Source: Galaxea fascicularis (Eukaryota > Cnidaria > Anthozoa > Scleractinia > Euphylliidae). Taken from it: DNA of 64,000 nucleotides. Both the position numbers and the translations under genes were made by a program. The stretch spans positions 5,449,353 through 5,513,352 of the forward strand of contig OX419341.1 in NCBI GenBank assembly GCA_948470475.1, written 5' to 3'. The notes under the pieces are model-generated. The model worked only from the letters and a program-made list of their open reading frames with translations, ran no database searches and was not told the origin of the DNA. Below are positions 46,220-58,400 of this stretch, piece by piece. Within the stretch, counting starts at the first letter, position 1. Each line of letters starts with the position of its first letter.

Positions 46220-49200
46220 TTGTCAGATTCAAATTGGCTGAGGTCTGTTTCAAACGGACTTGCTTGTTCATGCTCTTTGAAGGCTCGCGAAAGAGACACT
46301 GACTCACTTTCTTATTTGTTTGTTTCGCTGTTTGTTTGATTGTTTGTCTTGATATCTTTGGAGGAAACTGTCCATATAGCTATGACGAAGTACGTACATA
46401 CACAGCATTGCATGAGTCAAAGGACCTCTCAGGAGACGAAGGTGCCTTGATGCATTTCATAGTTGAACAGATCCACCGCTGACAAAATTATAAAGAAAAG
46501 CACGCACTCGTTTTCAACTTTGCTTCAAATGTTTCTAGCACATGATGGTTTTAACAGATAGTAATTTTAAAATGATCTAAAGTAAATTGTTTGATCTATT
46601 GTCTATACGGGATTGTTTCTCGGAAACCCTATATTTCGCACACAATTTAGTGTCGAAAAATCAGTGTTATTTAATACCACAAAATTACACCAATGAAAAG
46701 TATCGTGCTTCAGTTGGTGCTTTGCTGTTCTAGTGCGCACACTCTTCGACTTCTTCATCAGTCTAGGATATCCTCTAAAGCCATTTTCCGTTCTTAAACT
46801 GAAATGTTTTAAGGCACGCAAAAGAAGGTTGCACTAAAAACTGTTTCTAATGAACTATCTAACAAATTTAAGTGCACTTGCCATGAGGTCATTTTGAACA
46901 ACACATCAATGCCGTGACATCTTTTTTTTTGCAATCGTAACGTCAACAAAGTCATGCTCAAAGTTACCGACAGTTAATTGTTAAGCCTTAATTTCTTCAT
47001 GTTTTGTTTGGCTTGTTTAAGTGTTTATTTATTTATGTGCTACTTGTTTTATTTACTTTTTGAAATACAGTACACTATTTAGTTTACCGCTTGCTATTTT
47101 CCTAAATTGTAATTGAAAACGAATCATTGACACATGAAAGCGAATCATTGCAAACTGCATGCCTCCGTTTGAACACTTACCGTCAATATCTGATAGTATT
47201 TGTCGCAAAGAGATGTCATTGTTCAGTTACAAGGCATATGCATGACATAAATTCCACATTAATTTGCAACACTAGACGCGAGGAATACTAATAAGTTAAG
47301 CCGATTTTGCTAAGTGGCCTTGCGCTTAGATCATCCAAAATAAATGTTATTTTAATGCGTTGTTACTGTTTGTTTCTCGATTTTGCGATGCAGACCCTCG
47401 GATAATCGTCGTAGAAGCTTGGTTTCAATGGCCGGAAAAAGGTCAAAATGGAGTCCTTCGCTTTTGCAGGCGGCGTTACCTGCACCAGCATCACCGAGGA
47501 AAATGCGACACCACAACGAAAAGGATTTGGTCTAAACAACGATGGCGCAAGGAGAACAACATGTCAATCGCAAACTCAAAGTCACTAATCAGTATGAGCT
47601 TTTCACTTTTTTTCGCCGAAAGAAAAAAAGATAACATGGCTTTTGGACATTGCCTCGGGAAAGTATGTTAAATATGTGGCCATCTCATCGCTTATCGCGC
47701 TTCAACCTATGGCTTTGGTTAAAGTGATTTGGTTTAAAAGGATTTTTTGGATTAACGCATTCGCAAAGCCCATGTTGTTGCTATTGTGTGTGAACAACTT
47801 CCCCTATTACAGTTTGTGCTTATCAGATACATTCAAAGAGGTAACCACCGGCCAAAATTCCGAGCATATGACAAGGTTGTATTTTTAATTATCATATCTC
47901 TGTGGTGATTCCATAAAAGCAACGAAGATAACATTCCTACTTTTTTATTAGAGTGATCAAAGATTACTTATAATAAATGATCGTGAGCACAGTTAAATCG
48001 CAGACCAAATAAGACATTTGGTTACTGTGGATTGAGTACGGCCCTAATCTTTTGTCTCCACTGACACACGCATACAATATGGCGGCATTCGGCTAAAACT
48101 TGAATCGGAAATGCTACCGACTTATCAGTTTGTCGATATCTCTAACTGCAGATGTCGGTAAACAAACCATGTATTATGTTGTCAACACGTTTCTATTCTT
48201 CCTTTACATAAACGCTTTGTCCATATCAGGAACTTGCCTTACAAAGTGACAAATAGGATCTGTTCAATGCTTGAGAAAAATGTCAATGATTCAGCTACAG
48301 TATGCTATTTAACCCACCAGTGACAAACTCGTGGCCTGGCTCTGGATGGAGGTAGTTCACAAGTTCTGAAGCCACGAAATGTTATGCTTAGTATTAAGAG
48401 GAGGTAATGTCCGTATTTGCTGAGAGTGTTGATAAAGTAGTTATTATTGCTCGTTCACAGGGATGATGAAGAACTAACAATGACAGGCTGGATTCCTGAA
48501 CGGGTGAGCCCAGATAGTGCAGTGCAGGTTTGTTTTATGATGACTGATGTACGTCTTTCTCATTATCTAGTTTAGAACTTCGCGGCTAAACAAACAACAA
48601 GTACGTGGTTTTCCAAACACAATCTGAAGAGATTTCAACTTTTACAGGAAGCCAAAAAGCATTCAAGGGTCGTACTGTCGAAGTTAGTGGGTAGACAATC
48701 GTATTGCCGATAGGCAAAATAAACATGATTTATAAGGAAGAGTACCGAGGGAGTATCTACCGGATGTGTTTGAATACTACAATAGTCAAATGCATTAAGA
48801 AGGTATTACTGGAGTTCATGGCCACTGCACGCTAAGCTTCATGGAATGTTCCAGGTCTTTTCTTTATCTCTTTACTTGAATGTGTACTTCAAAAAATGGG
48901 TGTGTGCAGGCCTTCACGAAGATTACTATGATGGTGCGGATTCAACTATTTGTTGCTTTACTTTATGTACGAATATATTTGCAATTTTGTCGAGGCAGAA
49001 TAGTCTTGTAGAATTGCGGCTAGCGTTAGCTTATCCTGTACTTTGTAACGTCCTTGTCCAACAGCATAGGTCATCGGAGGTGATGGTAAAGTACGATAAC
49101 GAATTCTCAATGTCAAATTGTCTAGACCTATTTTGGTATACGCGTGATTCTATTCGACAAGCTACACGAACATCCAAGAACTTCAAAGTAAACCATTTAC

Positions 49201-49469
49201 GTTGAAATAGAACAATTTACATTTCAAAACGTACAATTCCAAACACGTTCTTGCCACCCACAAACAAATGTTTGCTGTGAGTATTTAGCGACTATTCCTT
49301 GACGGTGTTCAATTTCACATTCATTATAACCTCAAATTTTGATTGGCTTATACAAAGAATAAGCCGCGATCCAATCAACAGTTTCTCTAATAGCTGTTTA
49401 TAACTTGTTTGGAGACAACCGTGGTTGAGATGAATGGTGTCAAAAACTGTTTTCAGAAGTGAGAACAGT
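46220..49469. other. Region upstream of T-box copy B
   Basis: No recognisable gene. Open frames at 47360-47671 and 48846-49205 lack domains or convincing splice context. The promoter and 5' UTR of copy B must lie at the right end, but the transcription start could not be placed. Confidence 0.35.
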
Positions 49470-52400
49470 ATGGCTGAATGCAGCACGCAATCGAATCTCT
49501 CCTCAAAAGCCACTGCGTTCTCAATTGCATCCTTGATGGCCTCGGATGAAAGCGGTACACTTATATTCAGTGTTCACGGCCTCTCATGCCCCACTTTAAA
49601 AGCCAAAGAGTTGAATCAAATCACAATTTAAAATGCATTCAGTGCTTAAACTACCATCGAAGACTTCAGATGATAAAGCCAATGAAGGCAAATCGCAATT
49701 TAGTTCAATAAGTTATTTTGTACGAGTGTCCTTGTCTTTATCTTGGATTGAGTTGACTTAACGAAAACGTCCGCGACCGTAACTATGCAAATCGAATAAG
49801 ACGCTTTTCCCCACTAATTACATTTCGGAATTCTAGGAGAAAGAGGGGGGCAGTTATTCATCTTTTGATTTGAATATGAACTGCTTTTCATAATTCAACT
49901 TTCGAAATTATTTTAGCTTTCGAAACTTGCTACTGTTTATCTTTAGGCACCGACGAAGCAAAGAGAAAGAAACCGTGTGAAAGTGAAGAAGCGGTTCGGG
50001 AGTCCACAAATGGAAAGAGACTAAAGACGTGTGGAGAAAGTAGCCAAGGAAATGCCCATATGGAGGAAGGGAGCCCAACAGTTTCGCCTTCAGAAATCTC
50101 TGAAGATCTTGAAAATATTAAAGCAACTTTAGAAAGCCGAGATCTATGGGATCGCTTCAATGAACTGGGCACCGAGATGATCATAACAAAGTCTGGCAGG
50201 TAATCTAGTCTATCCAATTTGTCATTAAACAGTGCGCGAATCGTTCTATGACTGGAGACGCTTTTCGGATATTCCTTTAACGTAAACTCTGTTACATCCC
50301 CAGAAGATTAGGAGAGATGAATTGTTTCACAAACAGGCAGGTTTAACGAGACGCCATCTTTAAGAGAACTAGGTAATAACGAGAGACATTCATAATTCTA
50401 GCAACAATATTTACTTCACCGCAAAACGAGAGTCGTGATTTAACATCCAGAAATCTTAACAAAAAGGCAGAAGCTGGAAAAAGCAAAACTGGGTAGCCAT
50501 CTGCGCTAATGTGAACTAAATGGTTTGGTTTCTTTGAGTGGCGACCACAGAGACTCTGATACTTCACACCGTGTTTTATTTATTGGCTTACTGACAGCTA
50601 TTGTGGATGGGCCAAGATGCCGACTCACGAAAGAGATAACTAGTTACTGTTTTCATGTATAGCTCCTACAGTGATATTGTAAAATTGGAATATTCGGCCT
50701 TAAGTGAAAAGATGCTACAATTACTGGCGTAAACAAATTTTTCACCATGTCAACAGTTTGCCCTCGCAAACATTTCCACTTGAGCTTCCGAGTGAGCCAC
50801 ATTGAGAAGCTCAGGAAAGAGAAACGAAAAACAGCAGTAAAGAGTGGGATTGATCAACGCTAACTTTTCTTACCGTCTAATAAATTATTTTAGAGCGTCA
50901 TGAACAGACGTACCCTTTCTATTAAGTTATCATGGCGTTGTTAGTTAGGGATTTATATCACGCCGTCACCTTGCTCTCTTGTGTTTCATTCCCGGGACTC
51001 GTTTATAAGTTCTAATAAGGCAAACATTCTAACAAATATGAATTTATGAAATATCAGTGAACAAAACAAGCAACCAGAAGTCATTTATATTGTAGTTTTG
51101 GTTTGATTAGTTGCAGATGAGAATTTCAGGTACAAAACCCATGGTAACTTACTGTTGAAAGTTTTATTCTTCATGGTATGAAACATTTCCCTGTCTTCTG
51201 CAAGCGGTGTTTTCTCTAACAACGGTACACTTTACACACTAAAGAATTTGGATACCAGCAAACATAGGGGGTATGGTCAAACTAAACAAGTATCAAAGCC
51301 CTTCGAAGAACATTCATATGTCTCCAACTGAGAAGTCAGTATCATTTCATTCAACAATGTCATACATGTATCTTCCGATTAGAGTTTTGAGGAAATTTAC
51401 TCAATCCCTTCGGCATGTAGAAACCTAAAAATGGTTATTTCATCAAGATTCTAAAACAAAGAAAAACATATAAGCACTGAAGATATTTTGAAATAGATTA
51501 AGACTAAATTAAACAAACTCATTGAGTAACTGATACCGAAAGGATGTGGTTTCATCAGGAATCCCAACTTTAGCCACCACTGAACAGAGATGACTAAAAA
51601 ACATTCATCATAAACGCTACGTATCTCCCACTACACGTTTTTAATCCTTTTTCTATTCTGAATTTACAAAGAGATATCCAACAACTTTCACTTAGCGCTA
51701 CTGTGAACATGACTTTTGTGAATACATCCAATTTTGTCTCTGGGACACTGAAGAATCTTGTGTCAGTGGTAATTCTTTGTGAAACCACTTCTTTACACCC
51801 AAAGTATTAATAATTTATTTAACTTAAACAACAACTTAGAAAGATTAAGGAGTTCGACTGAGAAAAGTGTTATTTTTCTCAAAGTTCCAAACGAACTGAC
51901 ATACCAACTTCCACTCACTCCCACCAGAAACCTCAACATTTCAACCAGTTGAGCCGAGTGAAATAAATTGGACGATGCTCTGCAAGCTTTTCAGTGATTT
52001 GGATGGAGAAGTGAATATTCGTTTAGACATTGCTGTTGTTTTTCATTAAACAAATCATTAAGAAAGCTAAATTCGATTATGTAAACTGGTCAGTAATGCC
52101 TTTTAAGTGCGTTTATGTTAACAAGACTAAGCAAATATGAATTTGTATTCAGTAACGATATCACTGTTGTTTTTGCAGCGTTCGTTGTAAACTGCAGTTG
52201 ATTCAAAATATATTCCGTGCGCTTGCATTGCGGGGGGTTTAAAGAACAGAACCATAAACTGAGTGGACAACGGTGATTTTATTTTTTTCAAAGGAGGATG
52301 TTCCCAACTCTAAAGGTGTCACTGAGTGGCGTTGATCCCAAAGCAAACTACATGATTCTAATGGACACTGTACCCGTAGACGACAAACGCTACAGATACG

Positions 52401-55400
52401 CGTACCATCGCTCTACTTGGCTTGTAGCTGGTAAAGCAGATCCACCAGCCCCAGTTAGGTTGTATATGCATCCGGATTCACCATTTACTGGGGAACAGCT
52501 GCTAAAGCAGATCATTTCATTCGAGAAAGTCAAACTGACCAACAACGGAATGGACCAGAGTGGTCATGTAAGTACAAATGGGACGTGGATAACCAGTATA
52601 GCGCACCACATCTAGAATATAAATAATAATGCTCTTATATATGAAGAAAAAGCAATCTATTTTGTACAATTTTTCTCAAGTGTGATCAACTTCGCGCACT
52701 TAAGAACAGAACAGGATTACCCCTCTCTACTTTAGACGCGGCCTGCGCTTTCGCGGTTCCCACGCAGATAACGGTCGGCGTTGTCAAAGCGGATGAGATT
52801 CTAGTATTTTTTCTACTCTCTCCGACCGGACCTTCTTCACAGTTGGTGGCCACTAGGCGTTTTCTTTGTACAATTCCTTCCGCCCAAAACAGTCATTTCT
52901 CTTGTAAACAAATTGTGAGTCGTACGGTGAGCAAGGGTGCAGGTGAACTTGTACCTCTTTTCTGAAAATGCCCATTTCAAGAAGGATCGAATAAAGATGA
53001 CGAAAATTTTGAACGACCTTTCAGTTTGTTTCTAATTTGAATTCAACCTTGATTTCCCTGGTTCGAGATTTTTGATTTTAGTTTTCACTATTTTCCATAA
53101 CAAAACAATCAGTGTTTGAGACTGAATATGAGATCTCATATATACATGGGCTTGGGTGGCATAATCATAATGGGAAACGTCGGATTCAACAAAACCTACC
53201 AAAGAACGTTAACTCTAATTTCGCCGCTTGATTCAAATTTTGTGGGAAGATTAATACAAGAATTTAACAAAGACACATTACCTACTTTATGTTCCGAATG
53301 TTCCATACTCTATCCATACCGCTTTAACTGAATTATTGGCCACGCAACCACACTATACACCCACAGATCATCGGTAGCAATTTACGTCTTTATTTCCAAC
53401 ATTCATGCGGTTGTGTAACTTTTAACTCCTCCTCTCAGCAGATCGTTCTGAACTCCATGCACAAATATCAACCTCGAGTACATATCGTTAGAAAACGAGA
53501 CCAAACAGCCTCAGTAATTGATCTTAATTCCAAAGAAGTGAAAACCTTTGAGTTTCGCGAGACAAGTTTCATTGCTGTGACTGCGTATCAAAACCAACTG
53601 GTAAGCAAACAGTACAAGTTAACATTCAAAACCACTTTCATGGTGACAAACTAGAGATCAGAAGAAAATATGTTCAATCTTTGTATCTACTGGTGATGAT
53701 GGCTTTCAATACTTAAGTGACTTCTAGGGCCACAGGATATAGGAAATGAACATGGTGAGGTGTGAAGAACCTACAAAAATTAATGGGCACTTTTAAGACA
53801 TGCAAGTAGGTCCTTTGGTTGTGGAATACAAACAGGGAGAAAGGATTGATGTTGCCTCTTTTGTCGTTCCTAAACATGTGAACATGGCCCCTCCCTTGAG
53901 TTTACCTGCATGGTGCAACTGTACTTCATGTTAGAACCTTAAAGAGTTTGTCCTTCGAAATATGAAAAGCCATTTTTCTAGCGTCCACTAAGCCCTAAAA
54001 GCCAGTTAATAATTAGGCTTGCCCTAAGGTCTTAACTGCGACATTGTGTTGTGTGTGGTACTACGAAACTAAAACGTGTCTTAACTGCGACATTATGTTG
54101 CGCACGGTACTACGAACTTCAAACGTGTCGGTCATTAAGCTATTAATCAGCACCAATAGTATTACTTTCCGCTGTGTTGCTTGAAACGTCAATGCAAGGT
54201 GAATTTTAAATCAAAATCAAAACTGTGGCCATTGAAATAGTCTAAACTGCGCATCGCAATTATGTACGATTGCTAGTTGTTATGGCGTAAATAGCATATG
54301 CTGCAGCCATGGGGTCCGAAGACAATATCCAGGTGCCTCCATCCGAAGAAAAGCTTTACAACACTACAGTATACGCCCGAGGTGCTGTTTCTTATGTCTT
54401 TGGCACTAAGTTGAAAATTGAAATTTGTGGGACAAACCGGCTTTAGGCATTCTTAGTTGAATTTGTGGGACAAACTTTAGGCATTCTTGGTTGGCAGGGT
54501 AATAAAGGATCGTACAACAAGTAAAAAACTCAGCTCAGTCAAAATAGTCACGATATGGTGAATAATGATCAGTAAATGCAAGATGTTCATCAAAGGTAAC
54601 AAAAACTGTTATTTCAATCACTTCTCGTGCGAATTAAGGAATAAAGACGTTTTTAATCACAGAAAGCCGGGAACCAATTTTGACAAAACTTGAATGACCT
54701 CCAAATCTAGCCTAAATCTTAAAGGTCGGTTTTGGAGTTGGCATGCATACTGTTGATCCAAATGTGTTGCCCACGAAGGTCACTAGTTTAAGAGTTATCG
54801 CGTTTCCGTATACTTCAGTATTGTTATTTCCTTTATTATAACGAAATGGTAAAGTAACTTCCTTGTTAAATGGCAATACCACACCATGAAAAAATTCTTT
54901 ACAGATCACGCGCCTGAAAATTGATAGCAACCCGTTTGCGAAGGGATTTCGGGATTCCATACGAATATTACCAATGCAAAGGTATGTTGAATAAATAACT
55001 TCATGTCAAGTATACTAATGCCTTCTGCGATCTCATCTCATGCAAAAAAAGGAAAAACCTTGCTGAAAAGGTGCGTCAGTCTGTCAAAGTGGCTCTTAAG
55101 TTTTGTCGATGAAAACAGCTTTTCATCGGCACTCTCACTTAGCGCTGTTTGTTGCGTTGTACGTATTGCTTTTGCGTCTGTACATAAATTCCAACAGTAT
55201 ATAACCAACTCAGTTCCATAAGGCTGAATATTACCAATGCAAACGAGACGCTGCCGCAATTTCTCAAAACAGAAAGTAAGTTTTCCAAGTTGATTAAAGT
55301 AAATCAAGTAACATCTCAGAATGACATTTCAGTATTCCGCTTGAAAATTTCAGCTAAACCGCCGCTAAAGTTTTAGTTGGAAGCTTAAGGTAGGGCTTAC

Positions 55401-58400
55401 ATAGAGGCAGCTGTGGCTATCAAAACAATAAACCAATAAAAATGCTGACGACGATAGTAATGAAAACAGAACACATTAAAAATACTTGGTTTGCAACGAA
55501 AAGAATCATGCAACATTAAATATCTCAAGTCTTTTATAAATACATGTTCATTATCTTAAATGGGTGTTATGCAGCATAAAAAAGCACCGTTCATCATAAA
55601 CGATTGTTAACAGATTTAATTGTACCCGTCTTGTAAATTGCTATATATTATGTATAGGCGAGGTACCCTTTGAGCAATAGCTAATGCCAGTATAGCTTAT
55701 GGCTGTCAAACGTAAAAAGCATTATGTCACTGCCGTATCGATAAAGTAACGTGGACATGCTGACAAACGCATAGAAATAACTAGTTCAAATATTATAACA
55801 TACTTTCTTAAATGTTAAAAATTAAATAGACGCGTAAAGAAACACTGTGGACCTCTGATAAGCGCTAGCTTAGATAAAGCGAATTCTCAGGTTGAACTAT
55901 ACGTATAAAGTTAACAAAGAAAGAGAGTTCTAAGCGCTAGCGGAGACTTGATCTCATTTCGTGATGTGTCTATGATATCCAGTACAGGCAGTCAAAAAAC
56001 GCCAGGGTCACAGCCCTGTTTCCGTCTCAATTAGCTATCTATACTAACTATGTTCCGAAAAAATTTGCCTGCAAATAACTTTGGGAGCTATAGCTTTATG
56101 AAATCTTACGTAAATCAAACATTCCACGTTTTTTTTAAGAATGTCCTCGTACAGTTACTTAAAGTTTCACCGCGTTTCTCAAGCCTTCTGTAGCCGTACT
56201 TAAGTCTCAGCCTTTAAGATGATCTCCGGCTGAAACCTACTACAGCGACTTTCGTCTCAGTATTTTAATCATGATGCCTTGGCTAAACATTGCTTTACAA
56301 GTTTACTTCTTGTACCATGTTCTCACGTTGCGGCACACCAGGAGCCTATAACGGCCGCCCTCTCAAACAACACCCTATAACAACCTGTGTTCTAGGTAGG
56401 ATACCTTTAGTGTCATATTTTTAAAGACGAGGAAGTCAAATCTCTTTTCTCTTGTTTTTGCTTTAGAGAATGTCCTCATACTCATAGAGTAGCATACCGC
56501 CAGGGTCATGGCCCATATCTGCACAATCACTTTATGCCTTCCGCAATCTTACACAATAATCAAGTGGAACAGAATGAGGTGCACTGCGCCGGATGTCTGG
56601 CCAGCCTTAATGAAGGTCAGTTTTTACTATTATTACCATGATACTATTTTATTCGTTTTTTCTAGAGGGCGTTAATTCGCTGTCTTTAGTCTGAATTCCT
56701 GAATTAGTGAGACAGCAATAAAGATTGAAATTTCATGTCCCTTGGGCACGTTCTTTCACATCGTCGCGACAATGTGAAAGCGATTTCGTGTCATCTGGAA
56801 ACCAGAATATTCCAATTTCTGTTAAAGCTTCCTGTTAACATTTGGCTCAGTTGCTATGATACCGTCAGTCATTGAGGTACAATGCAACAAGCAAGTTAAC
56901 AGAAAAGTGAACTAGTTCATAGCGCTTTCCAATAAATCAAGTAGCTTGTGCATAGTATTCATATGAATTTAATAAGGGTAGGAAATGTTGGTGTAAAACT
57001 GTGCAAGCCGAATCAAGTTAGATTTTGACCCCTCAAATCAAAACGGCGATTTTATGGCAACGCCCTTGGACCCTATTCTGCCATCTAGGAATTTGAACGC
57101 TTCGAGCTTATCTTTAAACTTACAACTTCAACGTCTTTGTATAATTAAGCATCTGAAAAATAGCATAAGCTTGAACGGGATTCAAATCCATGACCTCTTT
57201 CGATACTAAGGCAAGCCTCAGTTAAGCGATTGTAATTCCTCATCATTGAGAGTTCTTTAGCTAGTATTACAGTTGTGCCATATGAAGGTCAGTTTAGCTT
57301 TCCTTCTGTAAAATCGAGAAGCCGGACTAACACATTATGATTCTGCTCTCAAATTAAACTTGTAAGGGAACAGAGGTGTAAATCCGGCGAAAGCCGACAT
57401 TCACAGCTGTTGTAGTTAGCTTGCGCATCTACTCCGTGGAAAAACAGTGGTTACAGGGAACAGCCGCTTTTACTTCAGAACCGGTACCTGATATTTAATT
57501 TACATGCAAACTCGTCACGCAGTTTCCCCGTTCTGTTTTATAAATTTAAATACCTAATTGCAAACGAATGAGAGAATAGCTCCCTTCTAATTAAACTGGG
57601 ATGGAGATGCAAGACAATGCTCTTTGTGTTATTTGCTAACGTTAATCGTTTGCCGGAATTTCCCTTACATCAGTCTCTTTCATTTCTTTCCATTTTTGTT
57701 CCCTGTTATCATGATTCGTCCAGCACTCTTCCACTTATCCTTTGTTGTCTTCGCCATATATGATCTCATAAGCAAATTTTCGTTTCAAATGTCAACGAAA
57801 TGACGAAAGACCTTAAAAGCCGTTAGCGCGAAGGAATCTCTACTTCTCGTAAAACACTGCCTTAGCCTTCAGATCCTACTGGCGAATCGTGTTTTTCATT
57901 CTAGAGTTTAATTTAATGTTTGGCAGAATGAATAAACATAGAAAAGAAATGGCTCGTGATTAAATTAAAAGCTTAATAAGCAAAGCAGAGACGCTAATTG
58001 TGTTAGGAATAAGACGTGGCACCTAGATTGGATTGAAGGGTAGCCAATTTGTTATTTTTAGAACAAAGTGTTGTCGGGAAGAACATCGAGTTATCGCCGT
58101 ATTATTAGCATGATAACAGGTAATTGGAAAAGCCAATTTCATACAGTATGGTGACAGTAGTTATTTTAAGACTAAGATGAAAACCATGTTTACAAAGAAT
58201 CAGTGTAAGAACTTTGAACTCAAACTTTACTCCAACCTTACACATTTCAATTTATATAGCCTCATACCACTCCCGTTAAACAACAATAACTCTAACAGCA
58301 ACAACAATACTGATGACGATAATGATAATGACAACGATTATAATAACACTTGTTTAAGCAAAGAGTGTGAATAGAATCTTTTCTCATCGGTGTAAGTTGG

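Noticed and set aside
47360..47671. 103-codon open frame between the T-box genes
   Set aside because: Odd composition, no domain, no splice partner.
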